Shown here: piece after piece, positions 53,129 to 62,844 of the stretch | Position numbering within the stretch: the first letter of the stretch is position 1 | Layout: each line of letters begins with the position of its first letter | DNA from: Paraburkholderia bryophila | GTDB taxonomy: Bacteria; Pseudomonadota; Gammaproteobacteria; Burkholderiales; Burkholderiaceae | Reading direction: 5' to 3' | DNA: 64,000 bases | NCBI RefSeq assembly: GCF_003269035.1 | Contig: NZ_QLTK01000001.1 | Location: forward strand, 124,001 to 188,000 | Translations under genes and position numbers: made by a program | The notes under the pieces: generated by a model | Database searches by the model: none | What the model was told of the DNA's origin: nothing | Seen by the model: only the letters and a program-made list of their open reading frames with translations

Positions 53129-53205
53129 GCATGACGGCGTAACGAATCAAGGGAGGCGTAGAGGGAGGCGCAGGCCGGCGCGAATGGTCAGGCCGGCAAC
53201 CTGCT

Positions 53206-54801
53206 CTACGCCGTTTGCTCTACTTGCACCGGGCCCGCGCTACGCGCCGTTCGGTCGCTCGCCACCTTGAACGCCGCGGTCAATTCGCTCAATTGCCGCG
53301 CCTGATCCGCGAGCGAATTCGCGGTTGCCGCACTCTCCTCGACGAGCGCGGCGTTGTGTTGCGTGACCTCGTCCATCTGCGTGACGGCGAGGCTCACCTG
53401 CTGGATCCCGTCGCTCTGCTCTTTCGAGGCCGCCGCGATCTCGCCGACGATCTTCGCCACCCGGCCAATCTCCGTTTCGATCTCCTGCATCGTCGCGCCC
53501 GCTTCGTTGACGAGACCGGCGCCGCTCTCTACCCGCGCGGTCGATTCGGCGATCAGCGCGCCGATCTCCTTCGCCGCCGCCGCGGAGCGCTGCGCGAGGC
53601 TGCGCACTTCGCCGGCCACCACCGCGAAGCCGCGCCCTTCCTCACCGGCGCGTGCCGCTTCGACGGCCGCATTCAGCGCGAGAATATTGGTCTGGAATGC
53701 GATCCCTTCGATCGCGGTAATGATGCCGGTCATCTTCGACGACCCCGCGTGAATCACCCGCATCGTCTCGACCATGCTGCCCACCGAATCGCGTCCGCGC
53801 GCGGCCATGACCGACGCGCGCGAAGCCAGTTCGCTCGCGTGATGCGCGTTCTGCGCATTCAACTGCACCGTCGACGTCAACTGCTCCATGGCCGCCGCCG
53901 TCTGTTCGAGCGAAGCGGCCTGTTCCTCGGTGCGCTGCGACAGATCGAGATTGCCGGCGGCGATCTGCTGGGTGGACGACGCAATCGAATGTGAACCGGC
54001 CCGCACCGTGGTGACGGTCGCGCCGAGCTTGTCCTGCATCGACGCGATGCCGCGCAGCAGCGTCGCCATTTCGTCGTTCGAACGGATCGCGACGCGCGTG
54101 GTCAGCTCGCCGGCGGCGATCGCGTCGAACTGGCGCAGCGCGTCGTGCAACGGCGCCATGATCGCGCGCCGCAAGGTGCGCCAACTGATGAACGCCACCG
54201 TCAAGCCCACCAGAATGCTGCCGAGGCACGCCGTCAGCAGCGTATGAAACAGTGCCGCCGAGCGCTCGCTCGCGTCGCTCGCCTGCTGGTTCAGATAGTC
54301 CTCCAGCGCGCCCTGGCTCATGTTCATTGCGGTGTAGAGGCCGATCAGATGCGCCGCGCGGCTTTCGTCCATCCAGCTCGCGTCGCCACCGCGAATCGCC
54401 GCGATCAACTGGTCGATGCCGTCGCGCCGCACGGCGGTGCGTTTGGCGTCGAGGTCGTCGGTGAGACGCTGCAATTCAGGCGTTTTAGGCAGCTCGCGAA
54501 ACGTGTTCCACCACTTGTCCGACTCGCCGAGCAGCATGCGGGCGCGTTCGAGTTGTGGGTTCAGTTGCGGCGAGTGCGGATTGCTCATCGCCCAATCGAG
54601 CCCGAAACGCGCCCGCGACATCGCCGTGCCCGATTTGCCGAGCGCCACCACCGACGCGAAATGCACCGTGTACGCGTCGCGCTGCGCCTGGTTGCTTTCG
54701 TTCATGCCCAGAATGCCGAGCGCGCCGGACGCGATCAGCAGTGCGCCCAGAAACGCGATGGTGATCGCGATCCGCAGATGGATGGTCAGGTTCCTGGTCA
54801 T
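53206..54801 (-). CDS. Methyl-accepting chemotaxis protein
   Basis: A 531-residue membrane receptor: helix about 10-32, a periplasmic four-helix-bundle sensor ([20 protein letters not shown]), a second helix about 190-215, HAMP, and a signalling domain with the hallmark tip [20 protein letters not shown] and [21 protein letters not shown]. There is no C-terminal NWETF-type tail for CheR/CheB docking. ATG 54801 ([15 protein letters not shown]) is chosen; the longer upstream frame is polar and contains a palindrome. The ligand is unknown. Confidence 0.93.
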   Translation of the reverse strand: MTRNLTIHLRIAITIAFLGALLIASGALGILGMNESNQAQRDAYTVHFASVVALGKSGTAMSRARFGLDWAMSNPHSPQLNPQLERARMLLGESDKWWNTFRELPKTPELQRLTDDLDAKRTAVRRDGIDQLIAAIRGGDASWMDESRAAHLIGLYTAMNMSQGALEDYLNQQASDASERSAALFHTLLTACLGSILVGLTVAFISWRTLRRAIMAPLHDALRQFDAIAAGELTTRVAIRSNDEMATLLRGIASMQDKLGATVTTVRAGSHSIASSTQQIAAGNLDLSQRTEEQAASLEQTAAAMEQLTSTVQLNAQNAHHASELASRASVMAARGRDSVGSMVETMRVIHAGSSKMTGIITAIEGIAFQTNILALNAAVEAARAGEEGRGFAVVAGEVRSLAQRSAAAAKEIGALIAESTARVESGAGLVNEAGATMQEIETEIGRVAKIVGEIAAASKEQSDGIQQVSLAVTQMDEVTQHNAALVEESAATANSLADQARQLSELTAAFKVASDRTARSAGPVQVEQTA

Positions 54802-54890
54802 GGGGTTCTCGTCGCTCTGGCGGGTTGGCGCTCTGGTCTCTTTGGTCGGCGCGTCGGCATGCGTCTGGTGTTCAACGCAGTATGATTGTT

Positions 54891-54919
54891 CCGTATATGG
54901 ATCATTGGTCCATATACGG
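54891..54919. promoter_or_regulatory. Perfect 11-bp inverted repeat between chemotaxis receptor and effector-like gene
   Basis: CCGTATATGGA-N7-TCCATATACGG: arms of 11 bases match exactly, centre to centre 18 bp. It lies about 90 bp before the receptor start and 193 bp before the plus-strand gene at 55112. A dimeric regulator operator is the likely reading; no obvious regulator for it is in the window. The right arm overlaps possible promoter elements (TATACGG..GTATAAC). Confidence 0.65.
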
Positions 54920-55111
54920 AAAGTATAACGACTCCCCATCGAAGATAAAAAATAAAATCTGCCGAACGTGGGGCCACTGCGACGAGACGCCCGGACGAGG
55001 TGGATGCCCACGACAGGCGGCAGAGAACACCTGCCGACATACGGTTGCGTTGGCCCGCGCAGACGCCCTGCGTCGCGGCGGCGCGTTTTCTTTTTCTATC
55101 AGAGGCTTCGC

Positions 55112-56758
55112 ATGTCAGTTGTCGCATCCACTCGCAGCAGCTCTCCGGGGCTTTTCGCGCCGCTCGATACGCCCACCGCGCCAACCCGTCCGACGGCCGA
55201 CGGCGAAGCACCTCCGCGCCAGACGCGGCAATCGCCCCTCGACACGCTGCGATCGCTCCTGCCTACGGCTGGCGGCCGGCACAAGGCAGGCGGCTTGCCG
55301 TCGCAATCCGCTATTCCTCACCGGGCGACGGCCCATGCGCTAGGCAGTTTCCAACGCCATGCCGACCTTCACGGCGCCGCGAACTCCGTCACGCGGCACA
55401 CCGCCGTCAATTCGAAAACGCATCACCGCATCGGCACGCAGGAGCGCTTTGCGCCCACGGCGGCCGGCGCGCCACCGTCGACAGGCAAAACCGCGCCGCG
55501 CGGCATCGAGTACGCTCACCTGCTCGCGCGTTACGAGGGTAGCGCTCGCGGCCGGACAGTCCCGAGCGATTCTGGCAACGCCGGTAAGTTCGCCGCCTTG
55601 CAAATTGAAACGATGCGGGGCGCCCCTCATGGCGCCGCCAGCTTCGAAGCCGCGCAACCGGCGCTGGGCGCGAAGATAACGGCGCTGCCCGCGCGGGAGC
55701 AGGACTACTACCGTGGCGCGCAAGCTGCCTTCGTCGCTCGATACGAGTGCGCGGGCACCAGCGCCGCCCGGGACCAGATCGCGCGACATTTTCAGGCGTT
55801 TGCAAAGACGATCGATCACGTTTACCGCCAGACGCACGAAGACCCCGCCAAACGCGTGCGCAGCGAATTCAACCCGCCCTACGGCGCCGCGAATCTGGGC
55901 AAAGAGGGAAAACGCGCGAACGCGCTGCTCGAACGCTGCCGCCACCGTTTCGAACGGGCGCAGACGCCGCAGTTGCGCGAAGCCGCGTTCGCCAGAGCCG
56001 TTCGCATCAAACACGACATGCAGATGCGGATCGGCGCGCTAGCCGACCACGCGCTCGACGAAACCCGGCAGCGTTGGCAGCAGGCGTGCGCAACGGTTGA
56101 ACACGCGCTGACCGATGCCGGAGCGCTTCAGTTCGGCGACCCCTACGACCGGGAAATGGCGTTCAGCCGGCTCGAATACTTCGCAAACAAGGTGTTCACG
56201 TCGCCGGAAAATGCGCGGGCCTTCAAGGAAATGCAGCAGAAGGATCCGGCGAGGTTCGCAGTCCTCGCGCAGTGGGAGGCGGACGTCCAGAACAGGACGA
56301 CGTGGGCGCGGCAAAGCATTTCAAGCAATCCTTTCCGGCGCGCCTTTCCGGTTCCGGAGGTGCCGAAAAATTATCTCGACGTCGACGAAAACACACTACC
56401 CACGGTACGTTCTGGTCAGTCGCTACTCGATCGATATCAGCTTCTGCGCCGCGACCACGCCAGTGCCCATGAGCTCTACCACGCCGCTTTGCAACGCGGG
56501 CCCATCAAAGAGAACTACATTGCGGCGCGCATGCCTCCCGAACCCGATTGGCAGCAGGAACTCGAAGAAGTGGTTTGCCGGCTGTTGCTGGCCCCGGTTC
56601 CCTTCGGCGGTGTTCTGGCCGACGAGTTCGGTCCCAAAAGCCCGATGTCCGACGACGTGCGCACCGGTATCAAAGTCGTGTGCGGCCTTCTTGGCCAGAG
56701 CGGCCTCGGTCCGCTCCAGAATTTTCCGGAGTACAGCGCCGCCTTGACGCACCGGTGA
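55112..56758 (+). CDS. Unrecognised 548-residue effector-like protein
   Basis: No family was recognised. The first about 150 residues are Ser/Thr/Pro/Ala-rich, polar and without hydrophobic runs or signal peptide (STRSSSPGLFAPLDTPTAPT), the kind of N-terminus type III effectors have. Residues about 180-480 are helical, charged and Arg-rich (RYECAGTSAARDQIARHFQA, RVRSEFNPPYGAANLGKEGK). A short hydrophobic segment (VVCRLLLAPVPFGGVLADEF) is near 490-510. ATG 55112 has AGAGG. No TTCG-N16-TTCG-type box was found upstream. GC and codon use are like the neighbours'. It could equally be a cytoplasmic protein of unknown role. Confidence 0.65.
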   Translation: MSVVASTRSSSPGLFAPLDTPTAPTRPTADGEAPPRQTRQSPLDTLRSLLPTAGGRHKAGGLPSQSAIPHRATAHALGSFQRHADLHGAANSVTRHTAVNSKTHHRIGTQERFAPTAAGAPPSTGKTAPRGIEYAHLLARYEGSARGRTVPSDSGNAGKFAALQIETMRGAPHGAASFEAAQPALGAKITALPAREQDYYRGAQAAFVARYECAGTSAARDQIARHFQAFAKTIDHVYRQTHEDPAKRVRSEFNPPYGAANLGKEGKRANALLERCRHRFERAQTPQLREAAFARAVRIKHDMQMRIGALADHALDETRQRWQQACATVEHALTDAGALQFGDPYDREMAFSRLEYFANKVFTSPENARAFKEMQQKDPARFAVLAQWEADVQNRTTWARQSISSNPFRRAFPVPEVPKNYLDVDENTLPTVRSGQSLLDRYQLLRRDHASAHELYHAALQRGPIKENYIAARMPPEPDWQQELEEVVCRLLLAPVPFGGVLADEFGPKSPMSDDVRTGIKVVCGLLGQSGLGPLQNFPEYSAALTHR

Positions 56759-56914
56759 ACGGGAAACCGGCGCCTCTCTCGACACTTTGAATAGATTTAA
56801 TTTATGGAACCATAAGAAAACAACATTATTTTTATAGCAGCCGGCTTCGTATAGTCGAGTCCAGTTCGAATGCGCCGCACGCTCGGCGCTCTCTCTTTCC
56901 GCTACTGGACCACG

Positions 56915-58024
56915 ATGAAACTACTCAAGTTCGCCCCTCTCGCGATCGCCGGCGCGCTCGCCAGCGCCGCGCATGCGCAAAGCAGCGTCACGCTGTATGG
57001 CCTGATTTCGGCGGGCGTCGGCTATGCGACGAACCAGGGCGGCAAGAACGCGTGGCAGGCGCTCTCGGGCACCAACCAGAATCCACGCTGGGGCCTCAAG
57101 GGCGTCGAAGATCTGGGCGGCGGCACGAGCGCGATTTTCCAGCTGGAAAACGGCTTCAACGTGATGACCGGCAGCGCGTCGCAAAACGGCCGCGAATTCG
57201 GCCGTCAGGCGTTCGTGGGACTCGCCAGCAAGCACTACGGCACGCTGACCTTCGGCCGTCAGTACGATACGGTGCACGACTATGTCGGACCGGTGATCAT
57301 CGCGAGCAACGGCGTGAACATCGGCGATAACGACAACGGCTATAACGACATCCGCGTGCAGAACGCGGTGAAATACGTGACGCCCGACTATCGCGGCCTG
57401 AAGGCCACCGCCGAATACGGCTTCAGCAACGCTACCGGCTTCGCCAACAACAACGCCTACAGCTTCGGCGCCGGTTACGAGAACGGCCCGCTGAAATGGA
57501 GCGTGGTCTACGCGCAGTACAACAACCCGTATAGCGCCACCAATCAGGACGGCGCGATCTCGAACGACTACGCTTCGTCGCTGCTGATCTTCGCGAAGAG
57601 CGCGCTGCATCCGGCCGCGTTCGCGAGCAAACAGCGCATCTTCGGCACGGGGGGGTTCTATACCGTCGGCGCCGCGCAATTCGCCGCGCTGTTCACGGAT
57701 GTCCGCTACGATTATCTCGACGGTTCGCATCTGCGTTTGCAGAACTACAACCTGAACCTGAACTATCACGTCACGCCCGCGTTCATTCTCGGCGCGGCGT
57801 ACGCCTTCACCGACGGCAAATACGACGTGATCAACACGAGGCCCAAATGGCATCAGGTCAATCTGCAGGCCGACTACTTCCTGTCGAAACGCACGGACAT
57901 CGCACTGACGGTGATCGCGCAGCAGGCGGCGGGCGACGCGCAGCACGCGCAGATCTTTGCCTACGCGCAATCCACCGGCATCCGGCAGATGATTACCACG
58001 GTCGGCATGCGCCACGTGTTCTGA
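56915..58024 (+). CDS. Gram-negative trimeric porin (Burkholderia OpcP/OmpC type)
   Basis: A 369-residue outer-membrane porin with signal peptide (MKLLKFAPLAIAGALASAAHA) and mature start QSSVTLYGLISAGVGYATNQ, the typical opening of Burkholderiales porins. Conserved strands and loops: RWGLKGVEDLGGGTSAIFQL, FGRQAFVGLASKHYGTLTFG, and the final TTVGMRHVF ending in Phe. It is the first gene of a nucleoside-uptake-like set and may serve for entry of nucleosides. The AT-rich stretch at about 56790-56850 before it likely holds the promoter. Confidence 0.92.
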   Translation: MKLLKFAPLAIAGALASAAHAQSSVTLYGLISAGVGYATNQGGKNAWQALSGTNQNPRWGLKGVEDLGGGTSAIFQLENGFNVMTGSASQNGREFGRQAFVGLASKHYGTLTFGRQYDTVHDYVGPVIIASNGVNIGDNDNGYNDIRVQNAVKYVTPDYRGLKATAEYGFSNATGFANNNAYSFGAGYENGPLKWSVVYAQYNNPYSATNQDGAISNDYASSLLIFAKSALHPAAFASKQRIFGTGGFYTVGAAQFAALFTDVRYDYLDGSHLRLQNYNLNLNYHVTPAFILGAAYAFTDGKYDVINTRPKWHQVNLQADYFLSKRTDIALTVIAQQAAGDAQHAQIFAYAQSTGIRQMITTVGMRHVF

Positions 58025-58038
58025 CGCCGGAAACGACC

Positions 58039-59211
58039 ATGACGACAATCTTTGATCCGGCCGCGCCGATCGATCCGATCGCTCCCGCACAGCCGCGCCG
58101 CAAGTTTCTGCGCACGGCGATGGGGCTGGCCGCAGGGGCATCGGCGTGGCCGATGCTGGCGGGTGCGGTTGAGCCGACAGCGATGACAGCGCAAACGACG
58201 CCTTCGAATCAAGGCGCCAATACTGATGCCGCCGCTTCGTCCAACACCGCCACGACCCAGGACAACGCCCGCCGCAGCGTGATCATCGACTGCGATCCGG
58301 GCCAGGACGACGCGATCGCGATCCTTTTCGCGCTTGGCGCCGGCGACCGGCTCGACGTGCGCGCGATCACCACGGTGGCCGGCAACGTGCCGCTCGATCT
58401 GACCGAACGTAACGCGCGCATCGTCCGCGACTGGGCCGGGCGCACGCATTCGCTGCCGGTCTATGCGGGCTGCCCGCGCCCGCTCACGCGCGAACTGATT
58501 ACGGCCGCCAACGTGCACGGCAAGACCGGCCTCGACGGCGTGCCCTTGCACGAACCGCTGGCGCCGCTCGCGCCGCAACACGCGGTGGCGTTTCTGATCG
58601 AGACCTTGCGCGCGGCGCCGCCGCATAGCGTGACGCTCTGCGCGCTCGGCCCGCTGACCAATCTGGCCACCGCGTTGATCGAAGCACCCGAGATCCGCAA
58701 CGGCATTCGCGACATCGTGCTGATGGGCGGCGCGTTTTTCGAGCGCGGCAATATCACGCCGGCCGCGGAATTCAATATCTATGTCGATCCGCAAGCCGCG
58801 CAGGTGGTGTTCGCGAGCGGCGTGCCGATCGTCGTGCTGCCACGCGACGTGGCAGTGAAAGCGCCGATCACGCCGGCGCGCATCGCGCCGATTCGCGCGC
58901 TCGGCAACCGTTGCGCGACGCTGGCGGCCGACATCATGGCTGCGGAAGTCGCCTATCAGAAGGGTCGCCGCGGCGTCGAGTCCGCGCCGATGTACGACCC
59001 GTGCGCGACCGGTTATCTGATCGAGCCGTCGTTGTTCAGGGGGCGCGAGGTCAACGTGATGATCGAGACCGTCGGCGAATGGACGTTCGGCGAAACCGTG
59101 GTGGACTGGAGCGGCCACAGCGGACGCAAGCCGAACGCGACGTGGATCACCGAGGTGGACGCGGACGGTTTTTACGCCGCGCTGCGTTCACGGCTCGCGA
59201 CACTGCCCTGA
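58039..59211 (+). CDS. Tat-exported inosine/uridine-preferring nucleoside hydrolase
   Basis: A 390-residue nucleoside hydrolase (IUNH family) splitting ribonucleosides to base and ribose. The Ca-binding motif IIDCDPGQDDAIA (Asp84, Asp86, Asp90, Asp91) is intact, with further family phrases VCGNVPL-like VAGNVPLDLTERNA, LGPLTNLATAL and NIYVDPQAAQVVF. The N-terminus carries a twin-arginine signal (RRKFLRTAMGLAAGASAWP) so the enzyme acts in the periplasm, in contrast to common cytoplasmic forms. ATG 58039 is 14 bp after the porin stop, so both share an operon. Confidence 0.9.
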   Translation: MTTIFDPAAPIDPIAPAQPRRKFLRTAMGLAAGASAWPMLAGAVEPTAMTAQTTPSNQGANTDAAASSNTATTQDNARRSVIIDCDPGQDDAIAILFALGAGDRLDVRAITTVAGNVPLDLTERNARIVRDWAGRTHSLPVYAGCPRPLTRELITAANVHGKTGLDGVPLHEPLAPLAPQHAVAFLIETLRAAPPHSVTLCALGPLTNLATALIEAPEIRNGIRDIVLMGGAFFERGNITPAAEFNIYVDPQAAQVVFASGVPIVVLPRDVAVKAPITPARIAPIRALGNRCATLAADIMAAEVAYQKGRRGVESAPMYDPCATGYLIEPSLFRGREVNVMIETVGEWTFGETVVDWSGHSGRKPNATWITEVDADGFYAALRSRLATLP

Positions 59212-59250
59212 GCGGACGCGCGGCGACTCATGCAGCCCCCACGCCCGCTC

Positions 59251-60177
59251 TCAGATATGCGCGACGATCCACTCGCGGCACGCCCGCACGTGCGGGCCGC
59301 GATCGTCGCCGTCGAGCGAGATCAATGCGATCGAGCGGGTCACGCGCGGTTTGTCGAGACGCAGCGCGACCAGCTCGGCGTCGTGCAGATGCATCGTGTA
59401 GAGACTCGGCAGCACGGCAATCGCCAGACGGTTGCGCACCAGTTCGTACAACGGCTCGGTGTATTCGACCCGATAGGCGACGTTGAGCTGCAAGCCTTCC
59501 GCGCCGCCGGTGCGCTGCAACGCCTCGCTGACGCTGCCGCGCACGAACGCGGCGAGGTCGCGCCCCACCAGCTTCGCCCAGGCGAGGCTTTTCTTCTGCG
59601 CGAGCGGATCGTCGCGCCGTACGACCACCACGATCTGATCCTCGAACAGATCCTGATAGCGCAACGCGGCGTCGCCGTCGCGTTCGGCGGCGGGCGCGTC
59701 GGGCTCGTGCACGCCGACGCCGAAGTCGGCCGCGCCCTGGCGCACCGCGTCGAGCAACGCGGTGTTCGGCATGTCGTTCAGCGTGAAGCGCAGCGACGGC
59801 TGTTGCGCGCGCAACGAAGCGAGCGCGGGCAGCAGGCGCGCCGCAGCCGACGGAATCAGCCCGATGCGCACCGTCTGCACGCGTTCGGCGAAGGTGCTCG
59901 CCATGTCGTCGAACGTGCCGCGCGCCTGGTTGAGCAGGCGTTCGGCGAGCGGCAGCACGCTGGCGCCCGCATGCGTGAGCGTCAGGCGATGCGCGGAGCG
60001 CGCGAACAGCGGCCCGCCCAGCAGAAATTCGATCTGCCGGATCGCCGCGGTCAGCGCCGGCTGCGTCAACGCGAGCGACTGCGCGGCCTGCGTGAAGCTG
60101 CGCGCATGCGCGAGCGTCACGAAGTACTGGATTTGCCGCAGCGTGAGCGCGGGCAGCAGGGACGAACGGTCGGTCAT
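59251..60177 (-). CDS. LysR-type regulator next to purine transport genes
   Basis: A 308-residue LysR regulator: helix-turn-helix in ALTLRQIQYFVTLAHARSFTQAAQSLALTQPAL, effector domain from about 95, with TVRIGLIPSAAARL and LPSLYTMHL. It lies antisense between the nucleoside hydrolase and the divergent purine permease, so it likely controls the permease and adenosine deaminase genes in response to a purine. The ligand is not known. The divergent promoter gap is 53 bp (60178-60230). Confidence 0.9.
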   Translation of the reverse strand: MTDRSSLLPALTLRQIQYFVTLAHARSFTQAAQSLALTQPALTAAIRQIEFLLGGPLFARSAHRLTLTHAGASVLPLAERLLNQARGTFDDMASTFAERVQTVRIGLIPSAAARLLPALASLRAQQPSLRFTLNDMPNTALLDAVRQGAADFGVGVHEPDAPAAERDGDAALRYQDLFEDQIVVVVRRDDPLAQKKSLAWAKLVGRDLAAFVRGSVSEALQRTGGAEGLQLNVAYRVEYTEPLYELVRNRLAIAVLPSLYTMHLHDAELVALRLDKPRVTRSIALISLDGDDRGPHVRACREWIVAHI

Positions 60178-60230
60178 GGTGAGCGAAGCAGCGACGCAAT
60201 GCGCAGCAGTATAAATGGCACGATTAAAGG

Positions 60231-61619
60231 ATGAATCAATTGGTCAATAACGAATCTTCAATGCCCGAAGCACCGCACGCCGCACCGCCTGTCCCCACCC
60301 CGGCGAGCAGCAGTTGGCTCGAACGGCGCTTCGCGCTCGGCGAGCGCAAGACCAGCGTACGGATCGAAACCATCGCCGGTATCACGTCGTTTCTTGCGGC
60401 CGCTTATCTGCTGGTGGTGATTCCTTCGCTTCTCGCGGCAGGCGGCATGGATCGCGGCGCCGCCACCACCGCGACGATTCTCGTATTCGTGCTGAGCACG
60501 GTGCTGATGGCGCTGTACGCGAACCTGCCGTTTCTGGTTGGACCCGGCATCGGCGGCTCGGTGATTCTGGGGGTGACGCTCGCGGGCGAGCATGTCGCGT
60601 GGCAAACGGGTCTCGGCATTGCGTGCGTGTCCGGCGTGCTGTTCCTGATCCTGACCGTGGTCGGCGCACGCAGTCTCGTGATGCGATTGATTCCGGCGCA
60701 GATCAAGCTCGGGCTCGGCGCGTCGATCGGTTTGTTCATCGCGGTACTCGGTTTCCGTAACGCAGGCATGGTGATCGCCAACGCAAAGACCAATGCGCTC
60801 GCGCTCGGCGATTTCTCGCGGCCGGGCACGCTGGTCGCATTGATCGGACTCGGCGCGGCCGTGGTGCTGCAAGGCCGCCGTGTGCCCGGCGCGATTCTGT
60901 GGGCGATCCTGATCGCGGCCGGCGCGGGTGTGCCGCTCGGCGTCACGCATCTGCCCGCGTCGTTCCTCGCCTGGCCGCACAGCATCGCGCCGATCGCGTT
61001 CAAGGTCGACCTCGCCAGCGCGTTGAGCGTGGCGTCGATTCCGTATCTGTTCGTGTTCTTCGCGGCGGAGTTTTTCTCGACGCTCGGCACCACGCTCGCG
61101 GTCGGCGCCAAGGCCGATCTGCTCGACGAAAACGCCAATCTGCCCAATATCAACCGGCCGTTTCTGGTCGACTCGATCGCGGCGACGCTCGGACCCGTGT
61201 TCGGTATTCCGGCGCTGACCGCGCTGGTGGAATCGGCGGCGGGCGTCGAAGCGGGTGGCCGCAGCGGTTTGTCATCGCTCGCCGCGGCCGCGATGTTCGC
61301 GCTGATGCTGCTGTTCGTGCCGGTCGCGCTGGCGATTCCGAAAGAAGCGACCGCGCCGGCGCTGATCCTGATCGGCCTGTCGATGTTCAGCACGATCCGT
61401 CACGCGCATTTCGACGACTTCACCGACTCGCTGCCGGTGCTCTCGATGGTCCTGCTCACGCTGATGTCGAACAGTTTCGGCACCGGCATTGCGGGCGGCC
61501 TGCTCTGCTATGTGCTCGTCAAGCTGCTCGCCGGACGGTTCCGCGAGGTGCCGTGGGGTCTGTATGTACTGGCCGTGCCGCTGGGCTATTACTTCTACAC
61601 CGTGGTCAAACCGCACTAA
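60231..61619 (+). CDS. NCS2-family purine permease (AzgA-like)
   Basis: A 462-residue membrane transporter of the adenine/guanine/hypoxanthine (AzgA) group: RIETIAGITSFLAAAYLLVV opening, GIGGSVILGVTL, NAKTNALALGDF, and the conserved FFAAEFFSTLGTTLAVGAKAD and NRPFLVDSIAATLGPVFGIP. About 12 helices are visible. ATG 60231 is used; ATG 60261 (MPEAPHA) is an alternative. It probably imports the free base released by the periplasmic nucleoside hydrolase. It is 116 bp upstream of the adenosine deaminase gene. Confidence 0.92.
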   Translation: MNQLVNNESSMPEAPHAAPPVPTPASSSWLERRFALGERKTSVRIETIAGITSFLAAAYLLVVIPSLLAAGGMDRGAATTATILVFVLSTVLMALYANLPFLVGPGIGGSVILGVTLAGEHVAWQTGLGIACVSGVLFLILTVVGARSLVMRLIPAQIKLGLGASIGLFIAVLGFRNAGMVIANAKTNALALGDFSRPGTLVALIGLGAAVVLQGRRVPGAILWAILIAAGAGVPLGVTHLPASFLAWPHSIAPIAFKVDLASALSVASIPYLFVFFAAEFFSTLGTTLAVGAKADLLDENANLPNINRPFLVDSIAATLGPVFGIPALTALVESAAGVEAGGRSGLSSLAAAAMFALMLLFVPVALAIPKEATAPALILIGLSMFSTIRHAHFDDFTDSLPVLSMVLLTLMSNSFGTGIAGGLLCYVLVKLLAGRFREVPWGLYVLAVPLGYYFYTVVKPH

Positions 61620-61735
61620 GCCTGCTTGAAACCGCTTTGACGCTGCCTTAACGCCTCACCTGACGCCGCGTACGTTTTCCAGCCTTTGCATTCGCACTAC
61701 ACTCAGTTTTGCGCACTACCAAAAACCATACCGAC

Positions 61736-62833
61736 ATGAAAGAGACATTGGGCAACGTGCCCGCATCGCGCCTCGGCATCACGCTCACCGACGCGCATCG
61801 CGCGTTCTTCGCCGCGCTGCCGAAGGTCGAGTTGCATTGCCATCTGCTGGGCGCGGTACGTCACGAGACGTTTATCGCGCTGGCCGGGAAAAGCCAGGCG
61901 CCGATCAGCCGCGCGGAAATCGACTCGTTCTATACGCGCGGCGAAAAACCGGTCGGCGTGCTGCGCGTATTGCGCGCGCTGGACGAATACCTGCTCACGC
62001 AAGCCGACGACCTGCATCGCATCGCCTACGAATATCTCGCCGATGCCGCCGCGCATCAGGTGCGTCATAGCGAGTTCTTCTGGAATCCGACGGGCACGGT
62101 ACGCGTGTCGAAGATTCCGTATGCGGACGCGCAAGCCGCGATCGTCACCGCGATTCGCGACGCCGCGCGCGACTTCGGGATCAGCGCGCGGCTGATTCCG
62201 AGCATCGACCGCGAGGCCGATCCGGACGAAGCCGTCGCGCTGGTGGACTGGATGCGCGCGCACCGGGCGGACGAAGTAGCGGGCCTTGGCATCGATTATC
62301 GCGAGAACGACCGGCCGCCCGAACTGTTCTGGAAAGCGTATCGCGAGGCGCGCAACGCGGGCTTTAAAACCACCGCGCACGCGGGCGAATTCGGCATGCC
62401 GTGGCGCAATGTCGAGACCGCCGTGGATTTACTGCAATGCGACCGTATCGATCATGGCTACACGATTGTCGATAACCCGGCGCTAGCCGCGCGCTATGCC
62501 GAGCGCGGCATCGTGTTCACCGTCGTGCCGACCAATTCCTACTATCTGCGCACGCTCGCGCCGGACGTGTGGGCCGAACAGCATCCCATGCGCCGCATGC
62601 CGGGGCTCGGTCTGAAAATCCATCCGAATACCGACGACCCCACGCTGCACAAGGTGAATCCGAGCGAGGCGTGGCAGCTGATGTTCAGCCACTTCGGCTT
62701 CAGCATCGCTGAATTGCGGCAGTTCATGCTGAACGGCATCGACGGTGCGTGGGTGGACGACGCCACGCGCAATGCGTGGCGTGCGAGTTGGGCGATGGAG
62801 TTCGATCGGCTTGCGGCGGCCTTGCCGGGTTGA
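61736..62833 (+). CDS. add: Adenosine deaminase-family protein
   Basis: A 365-residue Zn-dependent amidohydrolase deaminating adenosine (or adenine; the two cannot be told apart by reading). Ligands: His34 and His36 (ELHCHLLGA), His215 (TAHAGEFG), and Asp300 (HPNTDDPTL, with the catalytic neighbour Asp301); His240 (IDHGY) and Glu218 are also in place. The start MKETLGNVPA at ATG 61736 lacks a strong ribosome binding site. It follows the purine permease gene, consistent with purine salvage. The symbol is generic. Confidence 0.87.
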   Translation: MKETLGNVPASRLGITLTDAHRAFFAALPKVELHCHLLGAVRHETFIALAGKSQAPISRAEIDSFYTRGEKPVGVLRVLRALDEYLLTQADDLHRIAYEYLADAAAHQVRHSEFFWNPTGTVRVSKIPYADAQAAIVTAIRDAARDFGISARLIPSIDREADPDEAVALVDWMRAHRADEVAGLGIDYRENDRPPELFWKAYREARNAGFKTTAHAGEFGMPWRNVETAVDLLQCDRIDHGYTIVDNPALAARYAERGIVFTVVPTNSYYLRTLAPDVWAEQHPMRRMPGLGLKIHPNTDDPTLHKVNPSEAWQLMFSHFGFSIAELRQFMLNGIDGAWVDDATRNAWRASWAMEFDRLAAALPG

Positions 62834-62844
62834 ACGGACTCGCC

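Noticed and set aside
55099..55284. Minus-strand frames at the start of the effector-like gene
   Set aside because: They are Arg/Gly-rich shadows with no start signal.
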